From JACVRW01 sp963827065 (lineage in GTDB: Bacteria > Actinomycetota > Thermoleophilia > Solirubrobacterales > Thermoleophilaceae): 64,000 nt of DNA. Each line of letters starts with the position of its first letter. Within the stretch, counting starts at the first letter, position 1. This document shows positions 35,154 to 43,187 of this stretch, piece by piece. Position numbers and translations under genes: made by a program. The notes under the pieces are model-generated. The model was not told where the DNA came from and did no database searches. It worked only from the letters and a program-made list of their open reading frames with translations. The stretch covers positions 248,001 to 312,000 of the forward strand of contig CAWGZM010000012.1 of NCBI GenBank assembly GCA_963827065.1, in the 5' to 3' direction.

Positions 35154-36170
35154 ATGGAGCCGATCGCCCTCGAGCCGATCGATGCGCTGACGATCACCGT
35201 GCTGGTCGACAACGTGACCGACTCGCTCCTGGCCGACATGGGCCCGGCGAAGCGGGCGCCGATGCGGGGCCCTGCGCAGGTTGCGGCGTCAATGCTCGTC
35301 GGGGAGAAGACGGACGACGCGCTCCTGGCCGAGCACGGGTTCTCGGCGCTCGTGACGATCACGAAGGGCGACCGTGAGACGCGCGTTCTCTTCGACGCCG
35401 GCAGGACGCCCGACGGAATGGTCGAGAACATGCGCCGGCTCGGCCTCTCGCCGCGCGAGATCGACATCATCGTCCTTAGCCACGGTCACTGGGACCACAC
35501 GACCGGCATGGACGGCCTGGTGCGCGAGCTCGGTCGCACGAACGTGCCCGTCCTCATCCACCCGGAGTTCTGGTCGCAGCGACGAGTCGTGATCCCAGGG
35601 CGCGAGCCGATCGAGCTGCCGTCAGCGAGCAAGGGAGCCCTGGCGGGCGCAGGCTTCGAGGTCGTCGAGGAGAGGCAGCCGTCCTTCCTACTCGGCGGTT
35701 CACTGCTCGTGACGGGTGAGGTCGACCGCACGACGGAGTTCGAGCGCGGGTTTCCCGGCCACGAGGCGCACCGGCACGGGGAGTGGCGCCCAGATCCGCT
35801 GATCCTCGACGATCAGGCGCTCGTGGCGAACCTGCGCGGGCACGGCCTCGTGCTGCTGACCGGCTGCGGCCATTCCGGGATCGTGAACATCCTGCGCTAC
35901 GTCCGGCGGCTGACGGGGCAGGATCACTACCACGCGGTGATAGGTGGCTTCCACCTGAGCGGACCGGCCTTCGAGCCGATCATCGGTCCGACCTGCGATG
36001 CGCTCGCGGAGCTGCGGCCCGACTACCTCGTGCCCGCCCACTGCACCGGCTGGCGAGCGATCCACGCGCTCGCGGCCCGCTTCCCGGACGAGTTCATCCC
36101 GAACGCGGTCGGGACTCGCTTCGAGTTTCCAGCGGTCCCCGAACCACGTTCAGAAGCGGCTCCCCCGTAG
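35154..36170 (+). CDS. MBL-fold metallohydrolase (dihydropterin-AP synthase-like)
   Basis: 338-aa metallo-beta-lactamase-fold protein. The dinuclear site is HGHWDHTTG, with further ligands in LLTGCGHSGIVN and VIGGFHLSG and a late His in PAHCTGW. This layout matches the branch containing beta-ribofuranosylaminobenzene 5'-phosphate synthase, but bacterial members probably do other chemistry. ATG 35154 follows TAGGCT by 11 bases. Its last 77 bases overlap the facing dehydrogenase gene, so one of the two C-termini may be longer than in relatives. Confidence 0.88.
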   Translation: MEPIALEPIDALTITVLVDNVTDSLLADMGPAKRAPMRGPAQVAASMLVGEKTDDALLAEHGFSALVTITKGDRETRVLFDAGRTPDGMVENMRRLGLSPREIDIIVLSHGHWDHTTGMDGLVRELGRTNVPVLIHPEFWSQRRVVIPGREPIELPSASKGALAGAGFEVVEERQPSFLLGGSLLVTGEVDRTTEFERGFPGHEAHRHGEWRPDPLILDDQALVANLRGHGLVLLTGCGHSGIVNILRYVRRLTGQDHYHAVIGGFHLSGPAFEPIIGPTCDALAELRPDYLVPAHCTGWRAIHALAARFPDEFIPNAVGTRFEFPAVPEPRSEAAPP

Positions 36171-37005
36171 CGAACCTGCCGAGCTGCTCTGCGCCGAAGC
36201 GGACCGCCCGCTCGTCGGCCGCCGGGCTGTCGCCGGCGTTGTGCGGGGTGATGGCGAGCGCGAGCTCCCAGAGCGGATGCTGGTCCGGAAGCGGCTCCGG
36301 GTCGACCACGTCGAGGACCGCGCGCAGGCGGCCGGAGCGGAGCTCGGCGACGAGCGCATCGGTGTCGACCACCCGTCCTCGCCCGGCGTTGACGAAGAGC
36401 GCGCCGTCGCGCATCCCTGCGAGCAGGCCGGCGTCGACCATGCCGGTCGTCTCGGGCGTGTGCGGGAGGAGGACCACCACGGCGTCCGCCTGCCCGATCA
36501 GGGCGGGCAGCTCGCTCAACTCGTGGACACCCTCGCGCGCGTGGCGAGCCACAGCGATCACCGACACGCCGAACGGCTCCAGGAGGCTCTTCAGGCTCCG
36601 CCCGATCGACCCGAAGCCGAGTATCAGGACCGTCGTGCCCTGCAGCTCACGCGGGACGGCGTCCGACCAACGACGCTCGCGGGCGGCGGCAAACTGGCCG
36701 TAGGCGTCGCCCAGCAGCGCGCCGACCACCCACTCCGCGACCGTCGCGTCGCGGGCGCCGCGCGCGTTGCAGAGCGTCGCCCAGCCCGGCACGAGCGGCT
36801 CGATCCATTCCGTCCCGGCCGAGAGTGACTGCACGACCCGCAGCCGCTCGAGCCCCGCCAGCGCTTTCAATGTCTCCTGGTCCTTCCACTCCGGCAGCAC
36901 GAAGGCGGCGTCGTCGCGGCCGTCCGGCAGCCGGCGCACGTCCACCCCGTCGGGTGCCAGCCCGGCCACCATGTCGTAGGCGCGAGCGGTGACGGCTGCG
37001 ATCAA
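36094..37005 (-). CDS. D-2-hydroxyacid dehydrogenase
   Basis: NAD(P)-dependent oxidoreductase of 303 aa. It has the cofactor loop LILGFGSIGRSL (about residue 130), LLPHTPETTGMVDA, NAGRGRVVDTDAL with catalytic Arg nearby, DVVDPEPLP with the Glu, and ITPHNAGD with the catalytic His. The start is best placed at TTG 37005, overlapping the SRPBCC stop as TTGA; this gives the usual short N-terminus. It is the last gene of the ArsR-led unit. Confidence 0.88.
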   Translation of the reverse strand: MIAAVTARAYDMVAGLAPDGVDVRRLPDGRDDAAFVLPEWKDQETLKALAGLERLRVVQSLSAGTEWIEPLVPGWATLCNARGARDATVAEWVVGALLGDAYGQFAAARERRWSDAVPRELQGTTVLILGFGSIGRSLKSLLEPFGVSVIAVARHAREGVHELSELPALIGQADAVVVLLPHTPETTGMVDAGLLAGMRDGALFVNAGRGRVVDTDALVAELRSGRLRAVLDVVDPEPLPDQHPLWELALAITPHNAGDSPAADERAVRFGAEQLGRFATGEPLLNVVRGPLETRSESRPRSG

Positions 37006-37433
37006 CCGAGCGCGCGTTCGAGGTTGTCGAAGGCCTTGCCCCAGCCGTCCTCGTGCGAGCGCACCGCCTCCTCGTCCCACAGGCCGCTGTGGGTGAAGCG
37101 AACGGTGGTGGCGCCGTCACTCTCCTCGAAGTCGAGCTCGATCAGCTGTCGCGTGTCGTCGCCGTCCCAGATCCAGGTGAAGGCGAGGCGCGTCGGCGGG
37201 TCGATCTCCGTGTAGTGGCCGCCGCCGCCGTACTCGACGTCGTTGTGCGGGTTGCGCATGACGACCCGCACCGTGCCACCCACGCGGAGGTCGACTTCCG
37301 CCTCGCTCGTCTCCCAATCGTGCTCGGCATGCCACCAGCGCCGCATGACCTCCTCGCTCGTCCAGGCGTCGAAGACCGCCTGCGCGGGGGCCTGGAAGGT
37401 GCGCTCCATTCGCAGCGTGGTGCTCTCGTTCAT
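37002..37433 (-). CDS. SRPBCC (AHSA1/START-like) domain protein
   Basis: 143-aa helix-grip protein with the AHSA1 hallmark start MERTFQAPAQAVFDAWTSEE, WWHAEHDWETSEAEVDLRVGG and RFTHSGLWDEEAVRSHEDGW near the end. Members of this family are often encoded with ArsR regulators, as here. ATG 37433 overlaps the preceding 43-aa ORF as ATGA. The ligand is unknown. Confidence 0.9.
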   Translation of the reverse strand: MNESTTLRMERTFQAPAQAVFDAWTSEEVMRRWWHAEHDWETSEAEVDLRVGGTVRVVMRNPHNDVEYGGGGHYTEIDPPTRLAFTWIWDGDDTRQLIELDFEESDGATTVRFTHSGLWDEEAVRSHEDGWGKAFDNLERALG

Positions 37434-37561
37434 GCCCCGGGTTCGCGTCCGCGTCGCAGGCGCAGCATTATCCACGCGCGCGCCGCAAGCAGCGCGGCCC
37501 CCGCACCCGTCAGCGACGGGAGGAGCTCCTCCAGCGGCATGCCTCCGACGTGGGCGATCAC
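37430..37561 (-). CDS. Small 43-aa membrane protein, coupled at both ends
   Basis: An ORF of 44 codons including stop between the DUF899 and SRPBCC genes. Its GTG start overlaps the DUF899 stop (GTGA) and its stop overlaps the SRPBCC start (ATGA). The product has one hydrophobic stretch (LLPSLTGAGAALLAARAWIML) followed by a basic tail (RLRRGREPGA), like a single-pass membrane peptide with the tail inside. No family is recognised. The seamless fit suggests it is really translated, since it carries ribosomes from one gene to the next. Confidence 0.6.
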   Translation of the reverse strand: MIAHVGGMPLEELLPSLTGAGAALLAARAWIMLRLRRGREPGA

Positions 37562-38238
37562 GACGCCTTGCCGTACTCGTCGTGGTAGTCCCACCACTGG
37601 TACGGCGGGGTCTGCGGGTAGCCCTCCGGCGAGTCCTCCCACTCCTCCTGGCGCCCGAGCGCCGTGATGTCGAGATAGGCCCAGGTGGTGCCCATGGCCT
37701 CGTCGCCGCGGCTGTTTATGAAGTAGGTACGAAAGATCTCGTCCCCGTCGCGGACGAACGCGTTGGTGCCGTGCCACTCGTCCACGCCGAAGTCGGCGTC
37801 GAAGCTGTCCGTGACCGTGTACCAGGGGATCTGCTCCCAGCCCATCTGCGTCTTCCAGCGCTGTATCTCCTGCTGCGGCGCTCGCGAGATGAATGCGAGC
37901 GTGGTGTCGCGGGCGTTCAGGTGGGCAAGGTGCGCGACCTGGTCGGCGAGGAAGGAGCAGCCGCCGCAGCCGCGCTCGGGATAGCTCTCCATCCCGGGGT
38001 CGAAGAAGAAGCGATAGATGACGAGCTGCCGGCGCCCCTCGAACAGGTCCGCGAGGCTCGCCGGCCCATCCGGGCCCTCGAAGCGGTAGTCCTTCTCAAC
38101 GGCCATTCGCGGCATCCGGCGACGCTTGGCGGCAAGTGCATCGCGGGCGCGGGTCAGCTTCTTCTCCTCGACGAGCAGCTCCTCCCATGCGGCATCCCAT
38201 TCCTGCGGCGATACGACGGGCGGTGTGTTCATGGTCAC
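37558..38238 (-). CDS. DUF899 family thioredoxin-fold protein
   Basis: 226 aa. The family signature is seen in DYRFEGPDGPASLADLFEGR, FDPGMESYPERGCGGCSFLAD (CxxC at the thioredoxin site) and the end EGYPQTPPYQWWDYHDEYG. Proposed to be a redox protein; activity unproven. It starts at GTG 38238 (GTGA overlap with arsR) or at ATG 38232 two codons later. ArsR, DUF899 and SRPBCC genes commonly travel together. Confidence 0.9.
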   Translation of the reverse strand: MTMNTPPVVSPQEWDAAWEELLVEEKKLTRARDALAAKRRRMPRMAVEKDYRFEGPDGPASLADLFEGRRQLVIYRFFFDPGMESYPERGCGGCSFLADQVAHLAHLNARDTTLAFISRAPQQEIQRWKTQMGWEQIPWYTVTDSFDADFGVDEWHGTNAFVRDGDEIFRTYFINSRGDEAMGTTWAYLDITALGRQEEWEDSPEGYPQTPPYQWWDYHDEYGKAS

Positions 38239-38549
38239 TTGGACTCGTCCTCCTTCAGATATTCATCGACCACATCGAACAGGCGGCCCCAGAGGGCGCG
38301 CTGGCGATCCATCCAATCGGCCGCCTCGCTCAGCACGTCCGGGTCGAGCGAGAGCCGGTGGGTCCGGCCGACGACCTCGCGCCGAATGACGCCCGTGTCC
38401 TCCAGCACCTTCAGGTGCTTCGAGATCGCAGGCTTCGAGACCCCGAAGCCGTTCGTGGCCTCGCCGACCGACGCGGGGCCGGCGGCGAGGCGCTCGACGA
38501 TGCCGCGGCGGATCGGGTGTGAGAGGGCCTTGAACGGATCGTTAACCAC
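38235..38549 (-). CDS. ArsR family transcriptional regulator
   Basis: 104-aa winged-helix repressor: DPFKALSHPIRRGIVERLAA, recognition region GFGVSKPAISKHLKVLEDTG and the wing RREVVGRTHRLSLDP. No metal-binding Cys pair is present, so the signal is not an obvious metal. GTG 38549 gives the normal MVNDPFKAL start and lies 7 bases after TACGGT; an in-frame TTG at 38585 is possible but less likely. It heads the five-gene unit ending at 36094 and probably controls it. Confidence 0.88.
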   Translation of the reverse strand: MVNDPFKALSHPIRRGIVERLAAGPASVGEATNGFGVSKPAISKHLKVLEDTGVIRREVVGRTHRLSLDPDVLSEAADWMDRQRALWGRLFDVVDEYLKEDESK

Positions 38550-38562
38550 AAGGTTAACCGTA
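38541..38562 (-). promoter_or_regulatory. ArsR promoter with an 18-bp dyad over the start codon
   Basis: GTTAACC-acaa-GGTTAAC (38541-38558) is a perfect 7-bp inverted repeat. It covers the end of the -10 element TACGGT (38557-38562), the predicted transcription start and the GTG at 38549. This is the right size and place for an ArsR operator. Confidence 0.6.
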
Positions 38563-38620
38563 GCAAGAGCGTCCGAAACGTTCAAGACGGCGGAGCCGCG
38601 CGTTGCCGATGATCCTCGGC

Positions 38621-39004
38621 ATGAATGCTCAACTGGATCTCATCGGCATCGTCGTCGAGGACATGGGCCGGTCGCTCGCGTTCTACCGCGAGCTCGGCCT
38701 CGACTTCCCGGAGGAGGGAAGCGAGCACGTGGAGACGACGCTCCCGGGCGGCGTGCGGGTCGCCCTGGACGCGCAGGAGACGATTCGCTCCTTCGACCCG
38801 GACTGGCAGCCGGCCACGGGCGGGCCGCAGGTCGGCCTCGCGTTCCGGCTCGACGCGCCGGCGGACGTGGATGCCGCATATGAGCGGCTCGTCTCGCTCG
38901 GATACGACGGCCACAAGCCGCCGTGGGACGCCGCCTGGGGCATGCGCTACGCGCTGATCCGCGACCCGGACGGCAACTCTGTCGACCTGTTCTGCCCGCT
39001 CTAG
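38621..39004 (+). CDS. VOC family protein
   Basis: 127-aa VOC module starting MNAQLDLIGIVVEDMGRSLA and ending RYALIRDPDGNSVDLFCPL. The usual metal His is absent in IGIVVED, and the last position is Asp, so metal binding is uncertain. ATG 38621 is preferred to two upstream in-frame starts because GATGAT lies 7 bases before it. It is divergent from arsR. Confidence 0.86.
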   Translation: MNAQLDLIGIVVEDMGRSLAFYRELGLDFPEEGSEHVETTLPGGVRVALDAQETIRSFDPDWQPATGGPQVGLAFRLDAPADVDAAYERLVSLGYDGHKPPWDAAWGMRYALIRDPDGNSVDLFCPL

Positions 39005-39026
39005 CGGCGAGCGGCGGCGGCGCCGA

Positions 39027-39032
39027 TACCGT
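39027..39032 (+). promoter_or_regulatory. -10 element of xth
   Basis: TACCGT, then 7 bases, then GTG 39040. Confidence 0.5.
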
Positions 39033-39039
39033 GGTGTCC

Positions 39040-39900
39040 GTGCGCATCGCGACCTGGAATGTCAACTCGGTCAAGCAGCGCGTGCCGCGGCTGTTGCCCT
39101 GGCTGGATGAGCGGCAGCCCGACGTGGTCTGCCTGCAGGAGACGAAGCTCGCGGATGACGCGTTCGACGAGCTGCTCGGCAAGGAGCTCGCCGACCGCGG
39201 CTACGAGGTCGCCGTGCACGGCGAGGCCACGTGGAACGGTGTCGCCATTCTCTCGCGCGCCGGGCTGGACGACGTCGTCGCGGGAGTGGTCGGCGCGCCG
39301 GGCTTCCCGAACCCGGAATCGCGAGCGGTGTCCGCGACCTGCGGCGGGATCCGGATCGTCTCGGTCTACGTCCCGAACGGGCGCGTGCCCGACTCGGACC
39401 ACTACCAGTACAAGCTGGCCTGGCTGGCGGCGCTGCGCGAGATGGTCGCCGCCGGCCCGGAGGCGACGATCGTGTGCGGCGACATGAACATCGCGCCGAC
39501 CGACGACGACGTCTTCGATCCGGACGCCTACGTCGGGCAGACGCATGTGACCGAGCCCGAGCGGGCGGCCCTGGCCGCCCTCCAGTCGCTCGGCCTGCAC
39601 GACGTGGTCCGCGACCGCTGGCCGGGCGAGCGGGTGTTCACCTACTGGGACTACAGGGCCGGGATGTTCCACCAGGACCTCGGCATGCGGATCGACCTGG
39701 TTCTGGCGAGCGGAAGCGTCGCCGACCGCGTCGAGGCGGCCTGGGTCGATCGCCAGGCGCGCAAGGGCAAGGGGCCGAGCGATCACGCCCCCGTGATCGT
39801 CGACCTGGACGAGGCACCCGACGGGAATATCGGTCCGGTCGTGCCTCCGCCGTCCGCACCGGTGACGAAGCGCGGCGCGAAGAAGCTGCCGCAGGGTTAG
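39040..39900 (+). CDS. xth: Exodeoxyribonuclease III
   Basis: 286-aa AP endonuclease/3' exonuclease of the EEP superfamily for base-excision repair. It begins MRIATWNVNSVKQRVP with the metal-ligand Asn and has CLQETKLADDAF (metal Glu), VYVPNGRVPDSDHY, CGDMNIAPTDDDVFDP, FTYWDYRAGMFHQDLGMRID and the catalytic SDHAPVIVDL. GTG 39040 gives the exact family start. Its stop overlaps that of the LigD polymerase by 4 bases. A Pro/Lys-rich tail of about 25 residues follows the fold. Confidence 0.95.
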   Translation: MRIATWNVNSVKQRVPRLLPWLDERQPDVVCLQETKLADDAFDELLGKELADRGYEVAVHGEATWNGVAILSRAGLDDVVAGVVGAPGFPNPESRAVSATCGGIRIVSVYVPNGRVPDSDHYQYKLAWLAALREMVAAGPEATIVCGDMNIAPTDDDVFDPDAYVGQTHVTEPERAALAALQSLGLHDVVRDRWPGERVFTYWDYRAGMFHQDLGMRIDLVLASGSVADRVEAAWVDRQARKGKGPSDHAPVIVDLDEAPDGNIGPVVPPPSAPVTKRGAKKLPQG

Positions 39901-40973
39901 GCCGAGTCGTCCTTCTTGCGGTCGCGGTCGCGCGAGGGCTGGACGCGCTTCGGCTCGCCCGGCATCTTCGGGTAGTCGGGCGGGTAGGGCATGTCCCCCT
40001 CCCCCTCGGCCTCGTCGCGCTCGAACATGTCGAGCAGGGGCTGAAGCGAGTGCACCTGCTCGTCGATCGCTGCGTGGCGGTCGCCCACCTCAGCGAAGCG
40101 GGCCGGCATCGTCGCGACGGTGAAGTCCTCGGGCGCGACCTCGGCCAGCTCGTCCCAGGTGACTGGCGCCGATACCGGGGCGCCCGGCTTCGGCCGCACG
40201 CTGTAGGCCGAGGCGATGGTGCGGTCGCGCGCGTTCTGGTTGTAGTCGACGAAGATGCGCTCGCCGCGCTCCTCCTTCCACCACTTGGTCGTCACCTGGC
40301 CGGGCAGGCGGCGCTCGAGCTCGCGCCCGAAGGCGATGGCGGCGTGGCGAACGTCGGTGAAGGTCCAGCGCGGTTCGATCCGGACGTAGATGTGGACGCC
40401 CCGGCCCCCCGACGTCTTCGGGAAGCCGGTGTAACCGAGGTCGCCCAGTAGCACGCGCGCCTCCGCGGCGACGCGCACGGCGTCGTCGAAGTCCGTGCCC
40501 GGCTGAGGATCCAGGTCGAGGCGCAGCTCGTCCGGGTGATCGACGTCGTCTGCGCGCACCGGCCAAGGGTGGAAGGTGATCGTGCCCATCTGCGCCGCCC
40601 AGCCGACGACCGCGATCTCGCTGGGACAGATCTCGTCCGCGTGGCGGCCGGAGGGGAACTCGATGCGCGCCGTCTGCAGGTAGTCAGGCGCTCCCTTCGG
40701 CACCCGCTTCTGGAAGAAGGCGTCACCGCCGCCCTTCTCGCGGGTCGACAGGACGATGCCGGGGTGCACGCCCTTGGGCCAGCGCTCGAGCGTCGTCGGA
40801 CGCCGGCGGAGCGCGCGCATGATGCCGTCCTCGACGGCCAGGTAGTACTCGACGATGTCGAGCTTCGTGACCGGAGGCGTGCGCTCGGTCTCGGGGAAGA
40901 TCACGCGGTCGGCGCTCGAGACGCGCAGGTCTCGACCCCCGGCGTCGACGATCACGCCGTCAGATTTGGCCAT
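39897..40973 (-). CDS. ligD: Stand-alone LigD-type polymerase domain (NHEJ)
   Basis: 358-aa archaeo-eukaryotic primase-type polymerase that fills ends in non-homologous end joining. It has VIFPETERTPPVTKLDIVEYY, FFQKRVPKGAPDYL, the catalytic Asp pair in LRLDLDPQPG, SGGRGVHIYVRI, and the third Asp with DYNQNARDRTIASAYSVRP. The ligase and nuclease domains of full LigD are absent, as in several actinobacteria with separate proteins. The tail after residue 290 is charged. No Ku gene is in this window. Confidence 0.93.
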   Translation of the reverse strand: MAKSDGVIVDAGGRDLRVSSADRVIFPETERTPPVTKLDIVEYYLAVEDGIMRALRRRPTTLERWPKGVHPGIVLSTREKGGGDAFFQKRVPKGAPDYLQTARIEFPSGRHADEICPSEIAVVGWAAQMGTITFHPWPVRADDVDHPDELRLDLDPQPGTDFDDAVRVAAEARVLLGDLGYTGFPKTSGGRGVHIYVRIEPRWTFTDVRHAAIAFGRELERRLPGQVTTKWWKEERGERIFVDYNQNARDRTIASAYSVRPKPGAPVSAPVTWDELAEVAPEDFTVATMPARFAEVGDRHAAIDEQVHSLQPLLDMFERDEAEGEGDMPYPPDYPKMPGEPKRVQPSRDRDRKKDDSA

Positions 40974-41064
40974 GGCGGAGTTCTACGGCATGGGCGTTCA
41001 TCTCTCCCTGGAGACGGCCCCCGCCGTTCGCATTAATCGGCGCGCGGCACCACGAACCTGGCGC

Positions 41065-41757
41065 CTATGGAAGGAAGTCGCGCAGGGAGCGCTTCTGTCG
41101 CACGCCGGGTCCGAGGTTCTCGGGGTCCAGCCACGCCTCATATGCGCGCCGCAGCGCGGGCCACTCCTCAGCAGTTATCGCGTACCAGGCGCTGTCGCGG
41201 TTGCGCCCCTTGACCACCATGTGATTGCGGAAGACGCCCTCGAGGCGGAACCCGAAACGCTCGGCGGCACGCCGCGAAGCGGCATTCAGGGCGTTGCACT
41301 TCCATTCGAGCCGGCGGTAACCGAGCTCGTCGAACGCACGCCGGCCGAGCAGGTAGATCGCCTCGGTCGCCGCGGTCGTGCGGCGCAGCGGCGCCCCGAA
41401 CCAGATGTGGCCGATCTCGATGACACCGAACACCGGCTCGATCCGCAGATATGACGCGAGACCAGCCGGCCGCTCGCCGGGGAGCGGCACCAACGCGAAG
41501 AAGAGCGGATCCTCCGAGCGCTCCGCCCACGCGAGATATTCGCGCATCTCATCGGGCCCTTGGAAAGGCCCATACGGCAGGTACGTCCACATCGCAGGGT
41601 CGCCCTGCGGCGGATGCGAGGCCGCGTACAGCGCCTCGAGATCGCCGGCGGCGTCGACCGGCCGCAGAACGACATGCTCGCCCCGCAGCGGCGCCCGGGC
41701 CGGCCGCTCCACAGGCGTCCAGTCGAGCTCGGTGCCAAGCGGACGCTCCTCCGTCAC
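41065..41757 (-). CDS. GNAT N-acetyltransferase (RimJ/RimL-like)
   Basis: 230-aa acetyltransferase: VLRPVDAAGDLEALYAASHP at the start, VIEIGHIWFGAPLRRTTAATEA carrying the acetyl-CoA loop, and LEWKCNALNAASRRAAERFGF, typical of the RimJ/RimL branch. GTG 41757 lies 7 bases after TAAGGT (41765-41770). The target is unknown. Confidence 0.9.
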   Translation of the reverse strand: MTEERPLGTELDWTPVERPARAPLRGEHVVLRPVDAAGDLEALYAASHPPQGDPAMWTYLPYGPFQGPDEMREYLAWAERSEDPLFFALVPLPGERPAGLASYLRIEPVFGVIEIGHIWFGAPLRRTTAATEAIYLLGRRAFDELGYRRLEWKCNALNAASRRAAERFGFRLEGVFRNHMVVKGRNRDSAWYAITAEEWPALRRAYEAWLDPENLGPGVRQKRSLRDFLP

Positions 41758-41764
41758 CGCTCCG

Positions 41765-41770
41765 ACCTTA
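41765..41770 (-). promoter_or_regulatory. -10 element of the RimJ/RimL-like gene
   Basis: TAAGGT, then 7 bases, then GTG 41757. Confidence 0.5.
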
Positions 41771-41800
41771 ACCCGCGCCGCCTACCCATGGCGGGAAGTC

Positions 41801-42388
41801 TCAGCGCATGCGCCGGGGCACTACCCGGAGCCGCTTCAGATCGTGTCGCATGACCGGGCGCGCGGCGGAGTGGCGGGCCACCGTCTGGAACCCCGCGCGC
41901 CTGAAGCTCGAGGCGGTGCCGGTGAAGAGGTTGGAAGTGCTGTTCGGCGCCGCAGTATCGACGGGGTACGCCTCGAGCGCGGGCGCATTCGCCTCGCGTG
42001 CGGCGCGTAGCGCCGCCGCAATCAGCGCCGAGCTGACACCGCGCCTGCGATGGCTCCGGCGAACGTAGAAGCACGAGAGCGACCAGACCGGCACGTCGTC
42101 CACGCGCGCGGTTCGGCGGGAGCTCTCGAGCCAGGGCAGGTCGGTCCTGGGAGTCAGCTGGCACCAGCCGACGGCCAGGTCGCCGTCGAAGGCGAGCAGC
42201 CCCGGGGGCGGCCCGCGCCTCGCCAGCGCCCGCAGCGCCGCCTTGTTCCGCCCGCGCGGTCGCTCTCTGTATGCCGCCCCGATTCGCCAGTACATGCACC
42301 AGCAGCCGTTCGAGGCACCGGCCGAGCCGAACAGGTCCTCGAGCGCGGGCCACAGCTCAGGGGTGAGGGATCGCACCGTGAGCGCCAT
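41801..42388 (-). CDS. GNAT family N-acetyltransferase
   Basis: 195-aa acetyltransferase with the acetyl-CoA motif CFYVRRSHRRRGVSSALIAA (about residue 110) and a C-terminal region (ALEAYPVDTAAPNSTSNLFTG, RRAGFQTVAR) seen in a branch with an N-terminal SNGCWCMYWRI Cys-rich motif. It starts 3 bases after the CGNR gene, so both are cotranscribed. Confidence 0.87.
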   Translation of the reverse strand: MALTVRSLTPELWPALEDLFGSAGASNGCWCMYWRIGAAYRERPRGRNKAALRALARRGPPPGLLAFDGDLAVGWCQLTPRTDLPWLESSRRTARVDDVPVWSLSCFYVRRSHRRRGVSSALIAAALRAAREANAPALEAYPVDTAAPNSTSNLFTGTASSFRRAGFQTVARHSAARPVMRHDLKRLRVVPRRMR

Positions 42389-42391
42389 CGG

Positions 42392-43018
42392 TCAGGTCGA
42401 TGCGGAGGAATGGTGCCTGCGGTAGTGGCGGCGTCCCTTGGAGCGGTTGCCGCACGCCTCCATGCTGCACCAGCGCCGCTTGCCGTTTCGGCTCGTGTCG
42501 TAGAAGAGCCAGCCGCAGCCGTCCACGCCTGGGCACTCCCTGATCCGTTCCAGCCGGGCGGTGGCGAGCAGGTCGGCGGCATCGCGTGCGATGGGCCAGA
42601 GCATTCGCTCGAGCGCGCCGGGCTGCTCGTCCCAATCCCACTCGTAGGCGCCGCCACTCGGCACGAGCAGCGCGTGAGTCATCGCCTCGGCGTGGGCACG
42701 GTTCAGCGCGGCGAGGTCGTCGGGGGCAGGTGTCGAGCCGGCTGCGACGGCGGAGAAGATCCGGTACAGCTGTTCGCGTAGGTCGCGCGCGGCCTGGAAC
42801 ACCGCCTCGGCCTCGGCCGGATGGCGCCTTGCGCGCTCGAGCAGGCGCTTCACCTCGCGTGCGCTCAGCACGCGGGCATCCCCGGCCCAGCGCACGAGGT
42901 CGGCATAGCACGTCAAGAACTCATGCGGCTGGTCCCCGTGGCGCGGGTCGACGCTGTTGCAGAAGTCCAGGGACAGGCGCCCGCCCAGAAGCCGTAGCTC
43001 GTTTCCCTCGCGTTCCAT
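42392..43018 (-). CDS. CGNR zinc-finger, ABATE-like regulator
   Basis: 208-aa predicted DNA- or RNA-binding regulator. The N-terminal ABATE-like domain starts LLGGRLSLDFCNSVDPRHGD and continues to about residue 140. The C-terminal CGNR zinc finger is complete: CPGVDGCGWLFYDTSRNGKR, then WCSMEACGNRSKGRRHYRR. It probably controls itself and the GNAT gene downstream. Inverted CAACCGG sites lie just upstream. Confidence 0.9.
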   Translation of the reverse strand: MEREGNELRLLGGRLSLDFCNSVDPRHGDQPHEFLTCYADLVRWAGDARVLSAREVKRLLERARRHPAEAEAVFQAARDLREQLYRIFSAVAAGSTPAPDDLAALNRAHAEAMTHALLVPSGGAYEWDWDEQPGALERMLWPIARDAADLLATARLERIRECPGVDGCGWLFYDTSRNGKRRWCSMEACGNRSKGRRHYRRHHSSAST

Positions 43019-43022
43019 AGGG

Positions 43023-43068
43023 CAACCGGTGTTTCGACTTTACCCGGTTGGAGAGGATCTAACCGTTG
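43023..43068 (-). promoter_or_regulatory. Inverted CAACCGG sites upstream of the CGNR gene
   Basis: CAACCGG (43023-43029) and CCGGTTG (43044-43050) form an inverted repeat with centres 21 bp apart, two helical turns; a third related site AACCGTTG lies at 43061-43068. They span the promoter region between divergent genes. Binding by the CGNR protein is inference. Confidence 0.35.
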
Positions 43069-43187
43069 TTTGGTAGATGGATAGTTGGAGGGTGAGCCGT
43101 GTCACGGCAATGGGTGGAATAGCCCCCCAGCCGAGAACGTCTTCCTCGAAGCGCGCACAGGCTCTTCCAGCGAAGAAAGGATTCACC

